Origin: Sporothrix humicola
Lineage: Eukaryota; Ascomycota; Sordariomycetes; Ophiostomatales; Ophiostomataceae
Assembly (NCBI GenBank): GCA_021396245.1
Contig: WNYE01000017.1
Span: forward strand, 310,001-374,000
Reading direction: 5' to 3'
DNA: 64,000 bases
Part shown: positions 40,820-52,799 of the stretch, in pieces
Numbering within the stretch: the stretch's first letter is position 1
Layout: each line of letters begins with the position of its first letter
The notes under the pieces: generated by a model
Seen by the model: the letters and a program-made list of their open reading frames with translations, nothing else
The model's database searches: none
Told to the model about the DNA's origin: nothing
Program-made: the position numbers and the translations under genes

Positions 40820-42960
40820 TCATGAGCTCTTGCAGCACGAGCCGTTCGTACCGTTCGTACCGTTGGTCCCGTTGGCACCGTTCGTCTTGGCACCGCTGAC
40901 CACCAGCGTGCTCATCTTGTCCGTCGTATCATAGACACCGTCCTTCTTGGCCGCCAGCACCTGGCTGGGCGTGATCGAGTACGACGGCGGCACGTCCATG
41001 ACCGGGTTGCACTTGAAAAAGTGGCGCGGGCGCAGCAGCAGCACAATCGGCTCGGCGGGCATGACGGGGTAGTCCTCGGGGGCGGGGAAGTGGGTGAGGC
41101 CAAAGGTGTGCCACAGGACAACGTCCGTGTTGACAATCGAGTCCTTGCCGTCGCCGATCCACTCGGGCAGACCGAGGGACGGCTCGCCCGAGGTCTGCGG
41201 GACGTGGCGGCCGGCCGGGTACAGCTGGTCATCGGCGTACTTTGTAACATGGACCGTGTGGCGGGCAAACGCGGCGCGCTTCCAGACGAGCGAGTTGGGC
41301 TTGGGCAGGAGCATGGGCACTTCGCGGCTGACCAGCTTGTAGGACGCCGGCTTGCCGCTGTACGGGTGGATGCTGTTCTCGTTGGCCATGTCCCAGGTGC
41401 GCATGGTGGTCCAGTCGTAGTTGGTCTTGGCCTGCTCGGGGGTCTCGAGACGCGTGCGTTTGGCGTAAAAGGCGTTGCCATAAAAGTTCTCGGGGCTGCC
41501 GACGGGCGCATCCGAGGTGACGGCGTCGGACGTAAAGACCGAGTTTTTGTGGCCGCCGTCAATGTTGGGGTTGATGCGCAGACTGAACAGGTGCTGGTGG
41601 TTGTGTGCGTTGACGCCCGGGAAGACCTGGGTGCCCCAGCCGTTGGTGTCCTCGGCGGGGTTCATGACATAGGTGTTGAGGATGCCCGTGAGGCGCACGT
41701 ACGGCTCAATGGTGCCGTCCTGGTGGAAGATCCACTGCACGGCGTATTCGTAGTTGGCCGCCGTGAAGATGTTCTGCACAATCAGCTTGCGGGCGCGCGT
41801 GACAATGGTCGAGTCGTCGCGGAAGTCCGAGTGCTTGAACAGGATGCCGTCGTCCTCCTCGTGGATGCACACGGCGTTCTTGATGGTGCGGACACCACCG
41901 GCGCGTGTCGGCATGGCCGCGTCCAGGTACGAGATGCTGCCCTTGCAGTCACAGCCCAGCGACAGACTGTTCGACATGTAGCCGGCGCCATACTCGCCCA
42001 GATCGAAAGCGTGCTTGCGCTGGTGAGGGTGCTCCGGGTTGCCGTACGGAACCACCATCTCGACGAGCGACATGCGGTAGAAAATGGGCCGCTCGACGCC
42101 GTTGTCGACATATCGCACATTGTTGAACACGGGGCCTTCACGGTAGTTGAAGCCTAGGTGGAACCGCCAGTTCTGCCACGAGATCTCGTTGCCGTTGACC
42201 TCGAATGAAACGCCCTCGGGCTGTGTAATGTTGATCGGCTTGATGTCGGTGCGATAGCCGCCGCGCTTCTCCTGAGCCAGGTGGTGGTAGTCGAGCGGCG
42301 CCTCCTTGGAGAGCGGCCGGCGCACCTTGGGAATGTCAATGGCGATGATGGCGTCCTTGTTGCCGTCGTAAATTGGGCAGAAATCCAGAGGGTACTGGTA
42401 CTGCGTGTTGTCAATATCCGGGCGGTAGTACATGAGCGCCTGCTGCAGCCGCGTGCTGCTGCCGAACCGCTCATCGTAGCCAATCGTCCAGGGGTCGCAG
42501 TAGACCTTGTGCATGTCCTCTCGGGCAACACCGCTCAGAACACACTGCTCAATGACTGCGGGATCTTGGCGCACGACCTGCTCGACATGCTGCAGCTCCT
42601 CCATGGTGATCTAGGAGTGTTAGTATATGATTAAAAGATGGACTTGACGGGTAGAAGAGGACTCACAATCGGCTGGACACCAGACAGCGTCTCCCAGGCA
42701 GTGATAGTGCCGGTCGTGATATCGACAAGACCATCGTAGACAGTGCCGGCTGGGTTCTCGATGACGACGATCTCGGCCACACGAGACGGCCGCGGTGCAG
42801 TCTCGGGTGCATCAAGCCATGCCGTCATTGCCGCCTTGCGTGGCTCTTGCAGGGACACGACATGGAACAGCAGGTTGTCGCCATGGGCCTTCTTGACGAG
42901 TGTCACGGCGGCCTCAATCTCTGCCGCCGAAAGGGGGTCAAAGGGGTGGGGAGGAGACAT
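40820..42960 (-). CDS. Copper amine oxidase (topaquinone type)
   Basis: Two exons, 42960-42667 and 42610-40820, giving 694 residues; the 56-nt intron joins in phase 0. Oxidises primary amines to aldehyde, ammonia and hydrogen peroxide (EC 1.4.3.21/22). The cofactor Tyr is Tyr385 in the T-x-x-N-Y-E/D-Y motif (TAANYEY). Copper ligands appear as HNHQHLFSLRINPNID and, later, the His of LWHTFGLTHFP. The three-domain layout (two small N-terminal domains, then the large catalytic domain) and the length match fungal amine oxidases of the A. niger AO-I class. The C terminus ends in TNG repeats and CCKSS, without a peroxisomal SKL signal. No signal peptide is seen, so it is probably intracellular. Confidence 0.95.
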
Positions 42961-44692
42961 ATTGGGAAGGAACGATTGCAGATATGTGGTAAATGGGAAG
43001 GGGTGTCAAAATAATTTTTAAGTGGAAGGCACGAAGGAGGTGTTGTAAGTGTTGGTTGCTCCTGCCTAATGGGAGAGATGAAGATGGGATGATGAGTCTA
43101 GAGAACTCAAACAAAAAACCTCGTAGAGGGGGACTTCTTATTTATACAAAATCATATGCATCTTCAAAAGTCTAGCTGTAGAGTCTAAACTAAAGATTCC
43201 TCCCTCCTCAAGACCGTGTCCGGCATCTCGGAAACGCTTGACACAAGTCTTCATCCCATCATCTATCGCCTTATCCCCCACACGAATCGATTTGACGTTT
43301 TGGCATGTTTACTTTTGTCCCCATCTCCTATCCATTCTCGCGTGCTTCGTTTCTTCTCTCCGTTTTCTCATAGAACTTTCATATTTTTGTTTTATATTTT
43401 CGTCTCTGTCGTCTTTTTTGCCCCGTTTCTGGTACCTTCAAACGGGCTGTTTTTCTCTTATCGCGACGTCAGTCAGGTACGACATCAGAAGCTTCCCCTC
43501 TTTTTTGTTAGTCGTTGTCGCAGTCTTCCCCATCGCCGGGGCTGCTGATAACAGAAAAGAATAATGGAGAGACCCCTCAACAGGGGAAAAGGACCCTCTA
43601 ATGGCTCAAAAACGTGTCACTCCAAACTGTCGACGTTTTTGGCTATTGGTCTTTTCTGGGTTTTGGAGGGGAAGTCCATCTATCAAACGTCTGGAGATAT
43701 CAAAAAGATCCAGAGATAAGGATTGAAAGTCAAGCCCACCGTCAGCGAATCAACTAACACGACCACACGCGAGGGCCATCCACCCACTCAACGGCCGTTC
43801 CGTTGTCAACCGTCTCCATTTATTTTTCGTCAAGACCAAAAGCTCACAAATTCACAGTGGTCAGCAGAGTTACAGAGAGTTACTTAAAGGAGCTTAGCTT
43901 TCGTCTTTTTCACGGTCGTTCCTGCCCCGCCAAGTGCGTCGTAAAGAATTTCCTAATCGGGCATGGCTTGCTTCGACAGCCAACTGCGACTACCGGACCG
44001 CCCACTTCTCTCCATTGTGCTCTTTCCTCCATCGTCTTGTCGTCCATTGCTGATGCCTGCCGCCTGGCGATTTTCGTCGCCTTCCCCAGTTGTTCTCGAA
44101 GAGCGTCAGTGAAGTTATTCTCATGTTCTCAACTGATATTCATGTTGCCAACAGCGTGTGTTGCATATTTCACCAAATCATGTCGTAGATGCCCCCACCT
44201 CTCCGTGATCCGCTTTCGGCCCAAGAAACGAAAATATCTTTATCAAAGCTTGTCGACCGTGACGCCCGGCAGGCTGTTTTCTCCAACGGCCGATTCTGTC
44301 CCTAAAGGACAAGTCCAGGCGAAACGCGTCTTGAACAAGGCTCTTCTTTATCAGTGAAGGAACGCATCTGTATCTATTTACCCAAAAGGGGAACCGGGCT
44401 CGTGTAAGTGAGGCCGTGAGATCAAGATATCGCAAATGTCAAGATGCCGAGTTTTGTCCCTTCGTTGTTTGAATCAGCCAATGAGTATGGAACGGAGACT
44501 TCGATTCACCATGAACGACAACATATGTTGCTTTGGATGTGTAAAGGTATGTATGTATTATTATATTCATTATATGGCGAGTATGAGTGGTATCGTTGCC
44601 CGTAAATCCTTCGTGAAAATGCCCGTAACGTAAACCTCCCGCCAATGTGTATATGCAACGCCCAAAATAAAACTCATAACTGTATACCAAGT
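42961..44692. other. 1.7 kb gene-free interval, amine oxidase promoter / Zn2Cys6 gene 3' end
   Basis: The 184-codon plus-strand frame at 43803-44357 is Ser/Arg/Cys-rich without a recognisable domain. A CT-rich T-run stretch lies at 43280-43440. No RNA gene or repeat recognised. Confidence 0.45.
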
Positions 44693-47446
44693 CTATGCCA
44701 TGATCGTCTCCCAGCCGTTCTGGATCATAACATCCATCCAGTACACATCGGCCTCGCCGTCCATACCCATGCCGCCGGCATTGCTCTTGGACCGCGTCTC
44801 TGCCTGCCGGTCCATCTCCACCCAAGTCTGCTTGACAATATCAAGACAGGCCAGGATCGGCTTGGGAGGCAGGGCATGCAAAAAGGCGTTGAGGCGGCTC
44901 TCGATAAAGCCGCGTGCTCGTGTCACCTCGACCGTCTCCATGTCCAGGTTGAGGAGCTCGTGCAAAGGCCGGTTGGCGCCGCCCAAGCCGCCACTGGTTT
45001 GAGTAACACCGCCTGGCCGGCGCTTCTTGTTAATCCGTAGCTCGCTCGACAAGGCCACAAGCAGGAACGGCTGGAAATCCCGCGTGCCCGACTCAATCGG
45101 GATCGTCTTCATCATCTCCAGACTGCGGAGCGTGTACGATGTCAACCACTTGCTCCGCATCTCCTGTGTAATCTCGGGCTCGTCAGCCTCTCCAGCGCCT
45201 GTATCGTCCTGGAACGAGGCCCCCAGCTGCGAGTAGTCGCCACTGTCACCCCGGCGTTCGCGCCGCAGACGAGCCGTCAACAGGTCGGGGAAGACGTGGT
45301 AAAGCTGCACGAGACCAGTGTCGCGGATAATCTCAGCCAGCGTGAGCAGGTGCCACACGGGTGTGTTGCGGTCCTCGGTATCCTGAACAGTTTCCTCAGT
45401 AGGGTGCGCAATGTTGACGAGGCGCTCTTCGAGTTCTCGCGCGGTCGTCATGTCCTTTTTGAGCTGGTTGATGTGCGCCATGGACGCAAAGCGGTGCGCA
45501 TAGTCAAACTTGCGCTGCCGCCGGATCAGACGGCCAACTTTGAGGACGGCCAACTGCGTCTCTGCGCAGAAGCCCGTCCATGGGTGTGGTACTTTGGGTC
45601 CTGGGGCCGCTTCGGGCCCCATTGTGTATTCTGACTCACCAGGTCGTTCGGCGGGGACGGTCGAGATCGAATCGTTGTCGGCCACGAAAGCGAGAAGCAT
45701 CTCCCAGTAGAGCATCGACTCGCGGAAGAAGCGGTAGCTGCGGTGGCCGCCGCCCTCGCCAAACCTTGATGCCGGCATTGTGGCGAGGCAGGCGGCAATC
45801 TGGTTGAAAAAAGGAAGACCAAGATCTCTTGGGTTGTGCCAGCTGGACGTGCCGCCCAGCATCAGAATGGCCAGCATCGAGTTGATGTCCCATTCAGTGG
45901 TTTTGGCGAGAAGGTCGGCAGCCTCCTGGCGCAGTTGACGGCCAATTGGTGCCACCTGTGGGAAATCTCTGACAAGAGATGCAGCCGCCATGCTCTGGAG
46001 TGTGCAGTAGATGATTCTCGACGAGCTCCACATGGGCACGACTGCTGACCGGAAGGGATTCATGCGGCTGTCGTAGCACGAGTACACTTGCGCGGTGACT
46101 TTGAAGTAAAATTCGACCAGGACGGTGCTGAAATCGTTCAAAGACGTTGTCGAGAGGGACGGGCTGTGTTGGCGGCCCTGCATTGGAATCAGCTGCAGCG
46201 TTTTTGATGCTGGCGAGACTGCAGGGTCCAAGTTGCGAATCGCATTGTTTCCAAAGACGGTCTCGATCACGCTTTCGTCGGCCTCGCTTTCAGAACGACT
46301 TTCCATCTGGTACGGCTGCGTGGCAGGATTGAACGACACATTTGTATGATGTTGAAGCCTTGGCGACCATCTGCTCCGAAGCAGAGCATCAAATGTATCG
46401 TTTGGTGCTGGCATAAAGTCGTCTTGTGGTGAGTCGATGGACAACCGGCGCTGGAAGCCGTCTTGTCTCTGAATGTACTCAATATCGTCGCCGTTTTCGG
46501 TTGGTAGCGAGGATGTAGGGGCGCTGCTGGGCTGCGTCGTTGGCATCATGTTCGGCATGGCCATATTGTTGGCATTTGCAAAACCAGGGGCCCAGGTGCC
46601 ATCCAAACCTGCTGTTGCCATGAGGTTGCTGTGGAACATTGCGCCACCATCCAATGCCTTTTGTGCCGCAAGAAAAGGGTTGTTCATGCCCATGTAGATA
46701 TCTGGAAACTCTGGTACCGGCACTGGGATCTGGTCGAAAAGGTTCGGCCATGTGCCGTTGCGAGGAACGTTCGATTGGTTGTCGTTCATAGAGACCGAGT
46801 GGGGGACGGTGATGTCAGGCTCCGGGCTGCCGGCACTGGGCGTGAACTGTGTCGTCGGGGTTGCCGTTGATGTACCCGTCCCGATTGGCGAAGGGAGTGG
46901 TTGCTGCTGAATGCCTTCCGACGACGAAGGGCTGTGCTGGGACCGAGGCGTCGTGCTTTGCTGAAGAGGTGGCCGCCGAGGCTGTGTTTGTTGCTGTGTG
47001 AAGCTGGCAAAGTCTGTTGCCTGTGTGGGAGAGGGAACTTGTTTCTGGGCCGGCATCGGACGCGGCGGCGCTGCAGCGGGAGCCGGAGCCGGAGCTGGAG
47101 CCTGCGCGTCGGACTTCTGTGCTTGCTTGCGCCGGGCCTGTTGCTTCTTCTGGCCCGTCTCTGGCCGGAAGACTTCGTGTTTGGCCGACCAGCGCAGTTT
47201 CTGTTCGTAGCCGGGGCATTGGACGCCTACGCGGACGCAGCGGTCGCACTCGGGGTGTTGTTCGTCACAGCGGACCTAGAACATGTATGTTAGTAGATGG
47301 CATGAACAAAAAGGAACAGGACGTCATATATGACCTACCCTTTGCTGCTTGCATCTGGCACAGCCGTTGCGCGAGTAGCCATAGTAGGCGCGCGTCCGGC
47401 CGGTGCCATTGACGCCGCGGGCAGTCTTCTTCGTGGCGGTCTCCAT
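44693..47446 (-). CDS. Zn2Cys6 transcription factor
   Basis: Two exons, 47446-47339 and 47275-44693, giving 896 residues. The single cluster at residues 29-54 is GCARCKQQR|VRCDEQHPECDRCVRVGVQC, interrupted by the phase-0 intron two residues before the third Cys. A short Ala/Pro repeat (PAPAPAPAAAP) and Gln/Ser/Pro-rich sequence follow. From about residue 410 comes a fungal-specific middle region, including FYFKVTAQVYSCYD, ILMLGGTSSWHNPRDLG and SYRFFRESMLYWEMLLAFV, of the kind found in regulators of secondary or nitrogen metabolism. It ends MIQNGWETIMA. The target genes are unknown; the amine oxidase gene is the nearest neighbour on one side, but 1.7 kb away. Confidence 0.9.
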
Positions 47447-48808
47447 GTCTGCTTTTGGAGGAGTTATGCTGTTGAGAAGAGGAACAGGAAGAGAGACAAG
47501 AAATGTCAAGCCTGAACTTCAGTGAGTCGAGTCTAGGATTCCAACAAGGGCAGATGCGATTGTTGTCAGGGAATCGAGAAAACAGGCGCCATCCTTCTGG
47601 AAGTCAACTTTGTTGTGCGATAAGATAAAGTCTGAGTGGCTACGAGAGCCAAAAGCGTCTCCGAAATGGAAGAGATGCGATTGAGAGAGGATGAGAAAGA
47701 GGGGGCCTTGGGTGAAGTGGATTCTCCTAACAATTGCCGAGGGGACGATTGTCGTCTGGTGAGTGGAGTGCAGGAGAGGGGAGAAAGAGATTGGATATTC
47801 TAGAGCTGTTCTATGACTGAGGGAGACGAGAGAAAAAAAGTTGTAAAGTTGTGAAAGGCATAAAGAGGAAGAAAAGGCTGTGATGATTGTGAAAATAAAT
47901 TTGGTCATTAGCTTTTGGCGGGCATTCTTGCCTCCTTGGAGACTCGACAATGATTCGGAAGGTGCAGAATTGCACTAAAAACGGACTGGAGAAGGCGCGA
48001 AAGACCGAATTGAGGGGGCGAAATCTGAAGGATATGGGCCCACACGTGATCGCCCGGCACCTGTAAGACGGTTCTTTTAGGCCACTTCAAGATGTTCTAG
48101 TGCCTTGTCCCGTTAACAAGGCCCTGGAACTGGCCAGACCAGACGGCCGCTCTTTCTCCATGATGTTCGTTATTCACCTTTGTGGCACCTGGTGCCTGCA
48201 TCCCAAAAGCTTCGATCGCGCCTTCTCCGTGAAGAAGGTCGATTTGTAAACTTTGATGAGTCGCTACTTCCATTTTGTTATCGCGATGAATGCGACACAC
48301 CGGTTTGCGCTTTCCCACTTGGCTGGTATCGGACTGCGTCGACTGGTCGGCTGGGCCAAGGTCGAGTTTCTATTACTCGTTATTTCCCGATTAGGAAAAA
48401 AAGATCGATACCAAGACAAAACGCACGGAGTCACACATATCTTCGCGACTGCCCGCAGGAGAACACAAAAACACCAGGTCACATGCTCGGAGATGTCCAC
48501 CGATCAAAAACGGAAGTCGCGATGCAGTAAGTGAGATGAATCGTAAATTGATGCAAGAACAGGTAATGATAGCGATGAAAGGGCAGGAACGACCGTAAAC
48601 AAAGTGACAAAGTAAGAAAGAGAAGCGAACCAATGTGACCAGCCGCTTGGGCGAAACTCCGCGTTGCCTTTACCCCTGAATTGTGCAAACAACAAAAAGA
48701 CATCAACAGTGCAAATCATTGGACATCCAAAAATAACAATTCCACGTCGACACATCGCCACCAGCATCATGGGTATCGTATTATCACTCGCACCGGCCCG
48801 CCTCAACC
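47447..48808. other. Intergenic: Zn2Cys6 gene promoter and Hsp70-like 3' flank
   Basis: The 143-codon minus-strand frame at 47519-47950 is not protein-like. The promoter of the regulator lies in 47447-48100. No RNA gene recognised. Confidence 0.45.
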
Positions 48809-51336
48809 TTAATCCTTCTTGATCGGCAGCGTCTCCGGGCCGGCCACCACAACACCGCCGCTCGTGACAGTTACCTTGGCTTCTGTCGTGCTGACGCGCA
48901 CTTCAACCTGGACGCTGTACTTCATGTAGCGGTCGTTCTTGTCGCCGTACTCGATCTGGTGCGACGCCGGCACCTTGTTCATGTTGCAGTGCAGAATGAC
49001 AATCTTGGCGTCGTCCATGTTGAGCTCCTTGAAGCGCGTCGGCGCCTCGGGCTCGTTGGACGCCACAAAGACAATGTCGCGGTACACCGTGATGTTTCCA
49101 CTGCTGTGGGCCGCGCTGTGTCGCTTCTTGGACGAGAAGGAAAAGGAGGGCGTGGCTGCGGTAAAGTCCTTTGGCCGCAGCAGCCAGTGGCAGTTGTACG
49201 TGGCGACGCGGTCTTTGCCGGGCTGAATGGCGTCGTTTTTGCGGACGAACCACTTGACCTGGTCGGTGGCCCACTTGACGCCGAGCGAGTCGACTTCAAA
49301 GTTGTCGCCCGTGTTGCGCCAGCCCGAGTACAACTGGCGGGTCTTGACGCCGTAGTAACATGGGCTACGGGTGATGTTGAGCGGCTTCTCGGTAAGGAGT
49401 CCAAGGCCCTTCATGACGGCACCCTTGGACACGGCAGACCAACTGCGGTTTGTCAGCGGGAATCGCTACGTCAGGTCTGTCAGAGAATCATGGGGAAAAC
49501 ATACCAGTCTTGGCCCTTTTCAACATTGATGCCTTGCTGGCCAGCAAAGTCGGCGACACGAGAGAAGAGATATTCACTGGAAAGGTTAGTCACGGGTCCA
49601 GAGTGAGAAGAAGTAATGCAAATGTGGGCATTTAAACTGACCTTCTAGCGAAACCGCCGGACAAGAAGATGCTCTGCAATATGTTAGTCACTGTCACACG
49701 AGACAAAATAGATGTATGGGCTGGCTCCGTACCTTGACTTTGCATCGTGGAGTGGCATTGTCGAGCGAGCTGATCTGAGCACCGATCAGGGCAAGAGTCT
49801 TGTCGACAGAAAAGCTGAACATCTCGCGAATATCATCGGCCGTCAGCTCCAAGTTGCCGTCGTGGATACCACGGTCGGCACGGTCCTGAATGTTCATGCC
49901 ACGCGGCAGAGGCACAGCTTCAGCCAGACCGGCATTTTCACCAGTGAAGCTGTGCTTGACAGGCAGGAAAGCCTTGAAGACCTCCATGCCGTCCTTGGTC
50001 CAGACAAAGTGGCCACCGTCACCGTACAGACCGGAGCCAACAATCTTCTCAGCATCGGCAGGGTCCAGGCGGCGCTTGAGGGTCTTGATGAACCCCTCGT
50101 CAACATAAGTCGAGCCACAAGCAAAGCCTAATCTGTTAGTAGGCCATAAAAGGTAAATATATTGTTGGAAAATGGGGCTTCACATACCAGAAATATGGCC
50201 GACCGGCTTCATCTTGAACTTGTTCTTGGCAAAGTCGATGTCGGTAATTTGGAAACACGCCAGATCCTAGAAAGAGGCGGTTAGTGAGAACATTGCTAAC
50301 AATCTAAGGGGCATTCAAAAATACTTACGACTGTACCACCACCGGCGTCAACGACAATGAAGCAGTCGCCTTTGCGGAAGCGAGCGTGGTCCATCTTCTG
50401 TGCCGCTCGCAGCGTGTAGTGCGCGCAGGCCTCGGGCTCAGACACAAAGGAGACATTGCGGATGGTTGGGAAGCGGTCGCCAAAGGACGAGATGGCGGCG
50501 CGATACGTCTTGTTCAGAGCCTCCTCGGACCACTTGGCCGGGTGTGTAATGACCAGGTCAATGGGGATCTGCTCGGGCACGGCGCGGCCCAGGGTGTTGA
50601 TCATATCGTCGTACGTGACGTCGGCAATGCGCTCCAGGTAATCCTGGACAATGTCCTCGGAAGTCTTGGCCAAATGGCGCGGGATACGGCCAGCAATGGC
50701 ATTGGCGTCGTTGAGTCGGAGCGAAGCCAAGCCGTGCAGGGTCTGTGTGAAGGTGGTGAGTTCGCGGCCGCGGTCGCGGCTGTCTTGCAGCTCGAGCTTT
50801 GTTTTTGACAAGACTTCCGAGTCGTCGTCGATGCTGTAGCCGTACTGCAGCAGACGGTTCTTGGAGTTGGAGTAGGAGATTTGCGAGGGCACCTTGACCT
50901 CGGACGCGCCCGGCCAGTTCTGGACAACATGGATATCATTGAGGTCGATCGGGCGGCCGACGGACTGGGCATAGGCAACGCCCGTGAACGTTGTACCATA
51001 GTCAATGGCCAGGACAATGCGCGCCGACGACTCGTCGTCAACAGAGAGATCGCCAGCACCGCTTCCACGGATGGCAGCACTGACCCGCGGGATTGGTGGC
51101 CGGTTCGAGGGCGGCGATGTAAAGGTTGGAGGGTCGAGCGGGATTGAAGTCGAGCTTCCTGCAGCGCCGGCTGGTGATGTCGGCGAGGAAGACGGTTTGC
51201 TAGCAAGTGCCGCTGCCGACGCTGCCGACGCTGCCGACGCTGCCGCCAGCTGGTTTTTGCTTTCTTCTCGTATCCGCGCGCGGCGGGCGGCCACTCGGGC
51301 ATGCGGCGCGGGTAGGTCGACCTCGTCGTAGTTCAT
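48809..51336 (-). CDS. Hsp70-like ATPase-domain protein (fungal non-chaperone branch)
   Basis: Six exons on the minus strand: 51336-50329, 50266-50188, 50127-49733, 49673-49642, 49576-49505 and 49442-48809, giving 739 residues; every phase agrees. The actin/Hsp70 fold shows IDYGTTFTGVAYA (phosphate 1), VVDAGGGTVDLA (phosphate 2, spanning intron 1) and IFLSGGFARSEYL (adenosine site, spanning introns). Sequence similarity to the canonical substrate-binding domain is absent; the C-terminal 190 residues are a different beta-rich region. Such Hsp70-like proteins are numerous in Pezizomycotina and mostly uncharacterised. The first 100 residues are an Ala/Ser-rich, probably disordered extension with an in-frame GCCGACGCT nucleotide repeat (about 51210-51245). 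Exon 4 is only 32 nt. Confidence 0.88.
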
Positions 51337-52799
51337 TGTGGAGGGTGTTGTGGAGGAGGAAGACGAAGAAGAAAGGTCAGATTGGGATCTCGCAGTCGAA
51401 AGAGTGAAGATCACAGCAATCGAGAATCGGATGCAAGAGATTGTCTCCAAAAGCAAAGTACGGAACGACAACAATTTCAGAAATAGGAGAAAAGCAAGGA
51501 GGCAAGGCTGGAGAAGAAGAGAGAAAGTTTGCAACAACAGAAAAAAGACAACAGAGCTGTGACGATGGCCAAGGCCAAGGCAATCAATGCTTCTTCACAG
51601 AGCTCCAGACAAGAGCCCCACGAGAAACCCAAGCAAACCCACGCAAGAGCTATATCGGAGAGCAGCTGAACCTCCAAAGTCAACTCCGCCATTTTCCATT
51701 GTCGCCTTGAACTTGCGGCGCCTCTGCAACACTGCTAACGATCTGGCTGTGTTGCAGTGTTGCGACTGGCCGTGTAAGTGAAAGGTACTTGCCGCTAACG
51801 GCACGCCCCTTGGACCCGCCTTACAAGGGTGCGGGTGGGGCCTTGCACAGTGCGGCTCACAACGACACCCAAAACACCCCCAAAGTGGTGGCACTAACAC
51901 CAAGCAAATGCCAATATTTGGAGGGGTGAAGAGTGAACCACAAAGTGGGCGGCGAGGCTGCGCATCGTCCTGGCATGTCTGGGCGCCAACAAGGCACACT
52001 CTCGGAAAGCGTGGAAGACGATTGTGAAGCAAAAAAGAGGCGCTGTTCAGGCCAGTTTTTGTGACGAAAAAGGAGGGGTGGATGGAGGGGAAGAAGCAAT
52101 ACTGGATGAAGACAAGAAAAAGGCTCAAAGGAAATGGAAAGAAGAGAAGCCGACAGACTGCGAAACGGACAACAGAAAACAGGCGATGAGAGGCTGTGCT
52201 GGTTTGCCTGGCCAGAGTTGACCTGAGTTGGCTCGTCTTGACCCCGCAGAGCAAGAGCAAGAACAAGGAGAGGACGACACTCAGAAGGCCGCGAGGCTCA
52301 TGCAACAGTCTCTTTAGCAGGCTGCCCAGTATCGACGAAAGAGGCTCAACACGAAAGACCTAATCGGGGTTTTGGGTACTGTTCCGTAAGACAGAGACAC
52401 AGCCAGGTAATAGCTGGAATATTGGCTCAAACACTCCAAGTCCAGAGACGATCAAAGCCAGGGTCCACGAAAGGCTGAGGCAATACTCTGGACTCTACAC
52501 TCTGTACTCCATACTCTGTGCTTTGAATTCTCTTGGCTTTCTCTGTCGTCACTTTCTACCTTTTCTATCTTTATCGTCAACAAAACTTTCTTACCAGCAC
52601 GCGGCTCTCGCCAAATCGAGAAGTCTTTGGCTTGTCTCCCTTTTCTTATCCCGTTTTGTGATTGGCGTTTTCCAGCTCATCTGGTTGGAGAGACCTCTTC
52701 GTTCAGGCTCGAGTCTAACTCGGCTGCCTTGTCTATCGCTCTTTCCTTTCACATTTTCTTCTTTCTTGTCTTTCCTTTCCCTCCCCACCTCCACAGACA
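51337..52799. other. Divergent 1.5 kb promoter region, Hsp70-like / coiled-coil protein
   Basis: Holds both upstream regions. The minus-strand frame 51595-52305 (236 codons, Phe/Leu/Ser-rich) is not a recognisable protein. From 52480 on it becomes a CT-rich leader typical before the coiled-coil gene's start codon. Confidence 0.5.

Noticed and set aside
41021..42157. 378-codon plus-strand open frame
   Set aside because: Antisense shadow of the amine oxidase coding region.
43803..44357. 184-codon plus-strand open frame
   Set aside because: Cys/Arg/Ser-rich random-looking composition in an AT-richer intergenic region.
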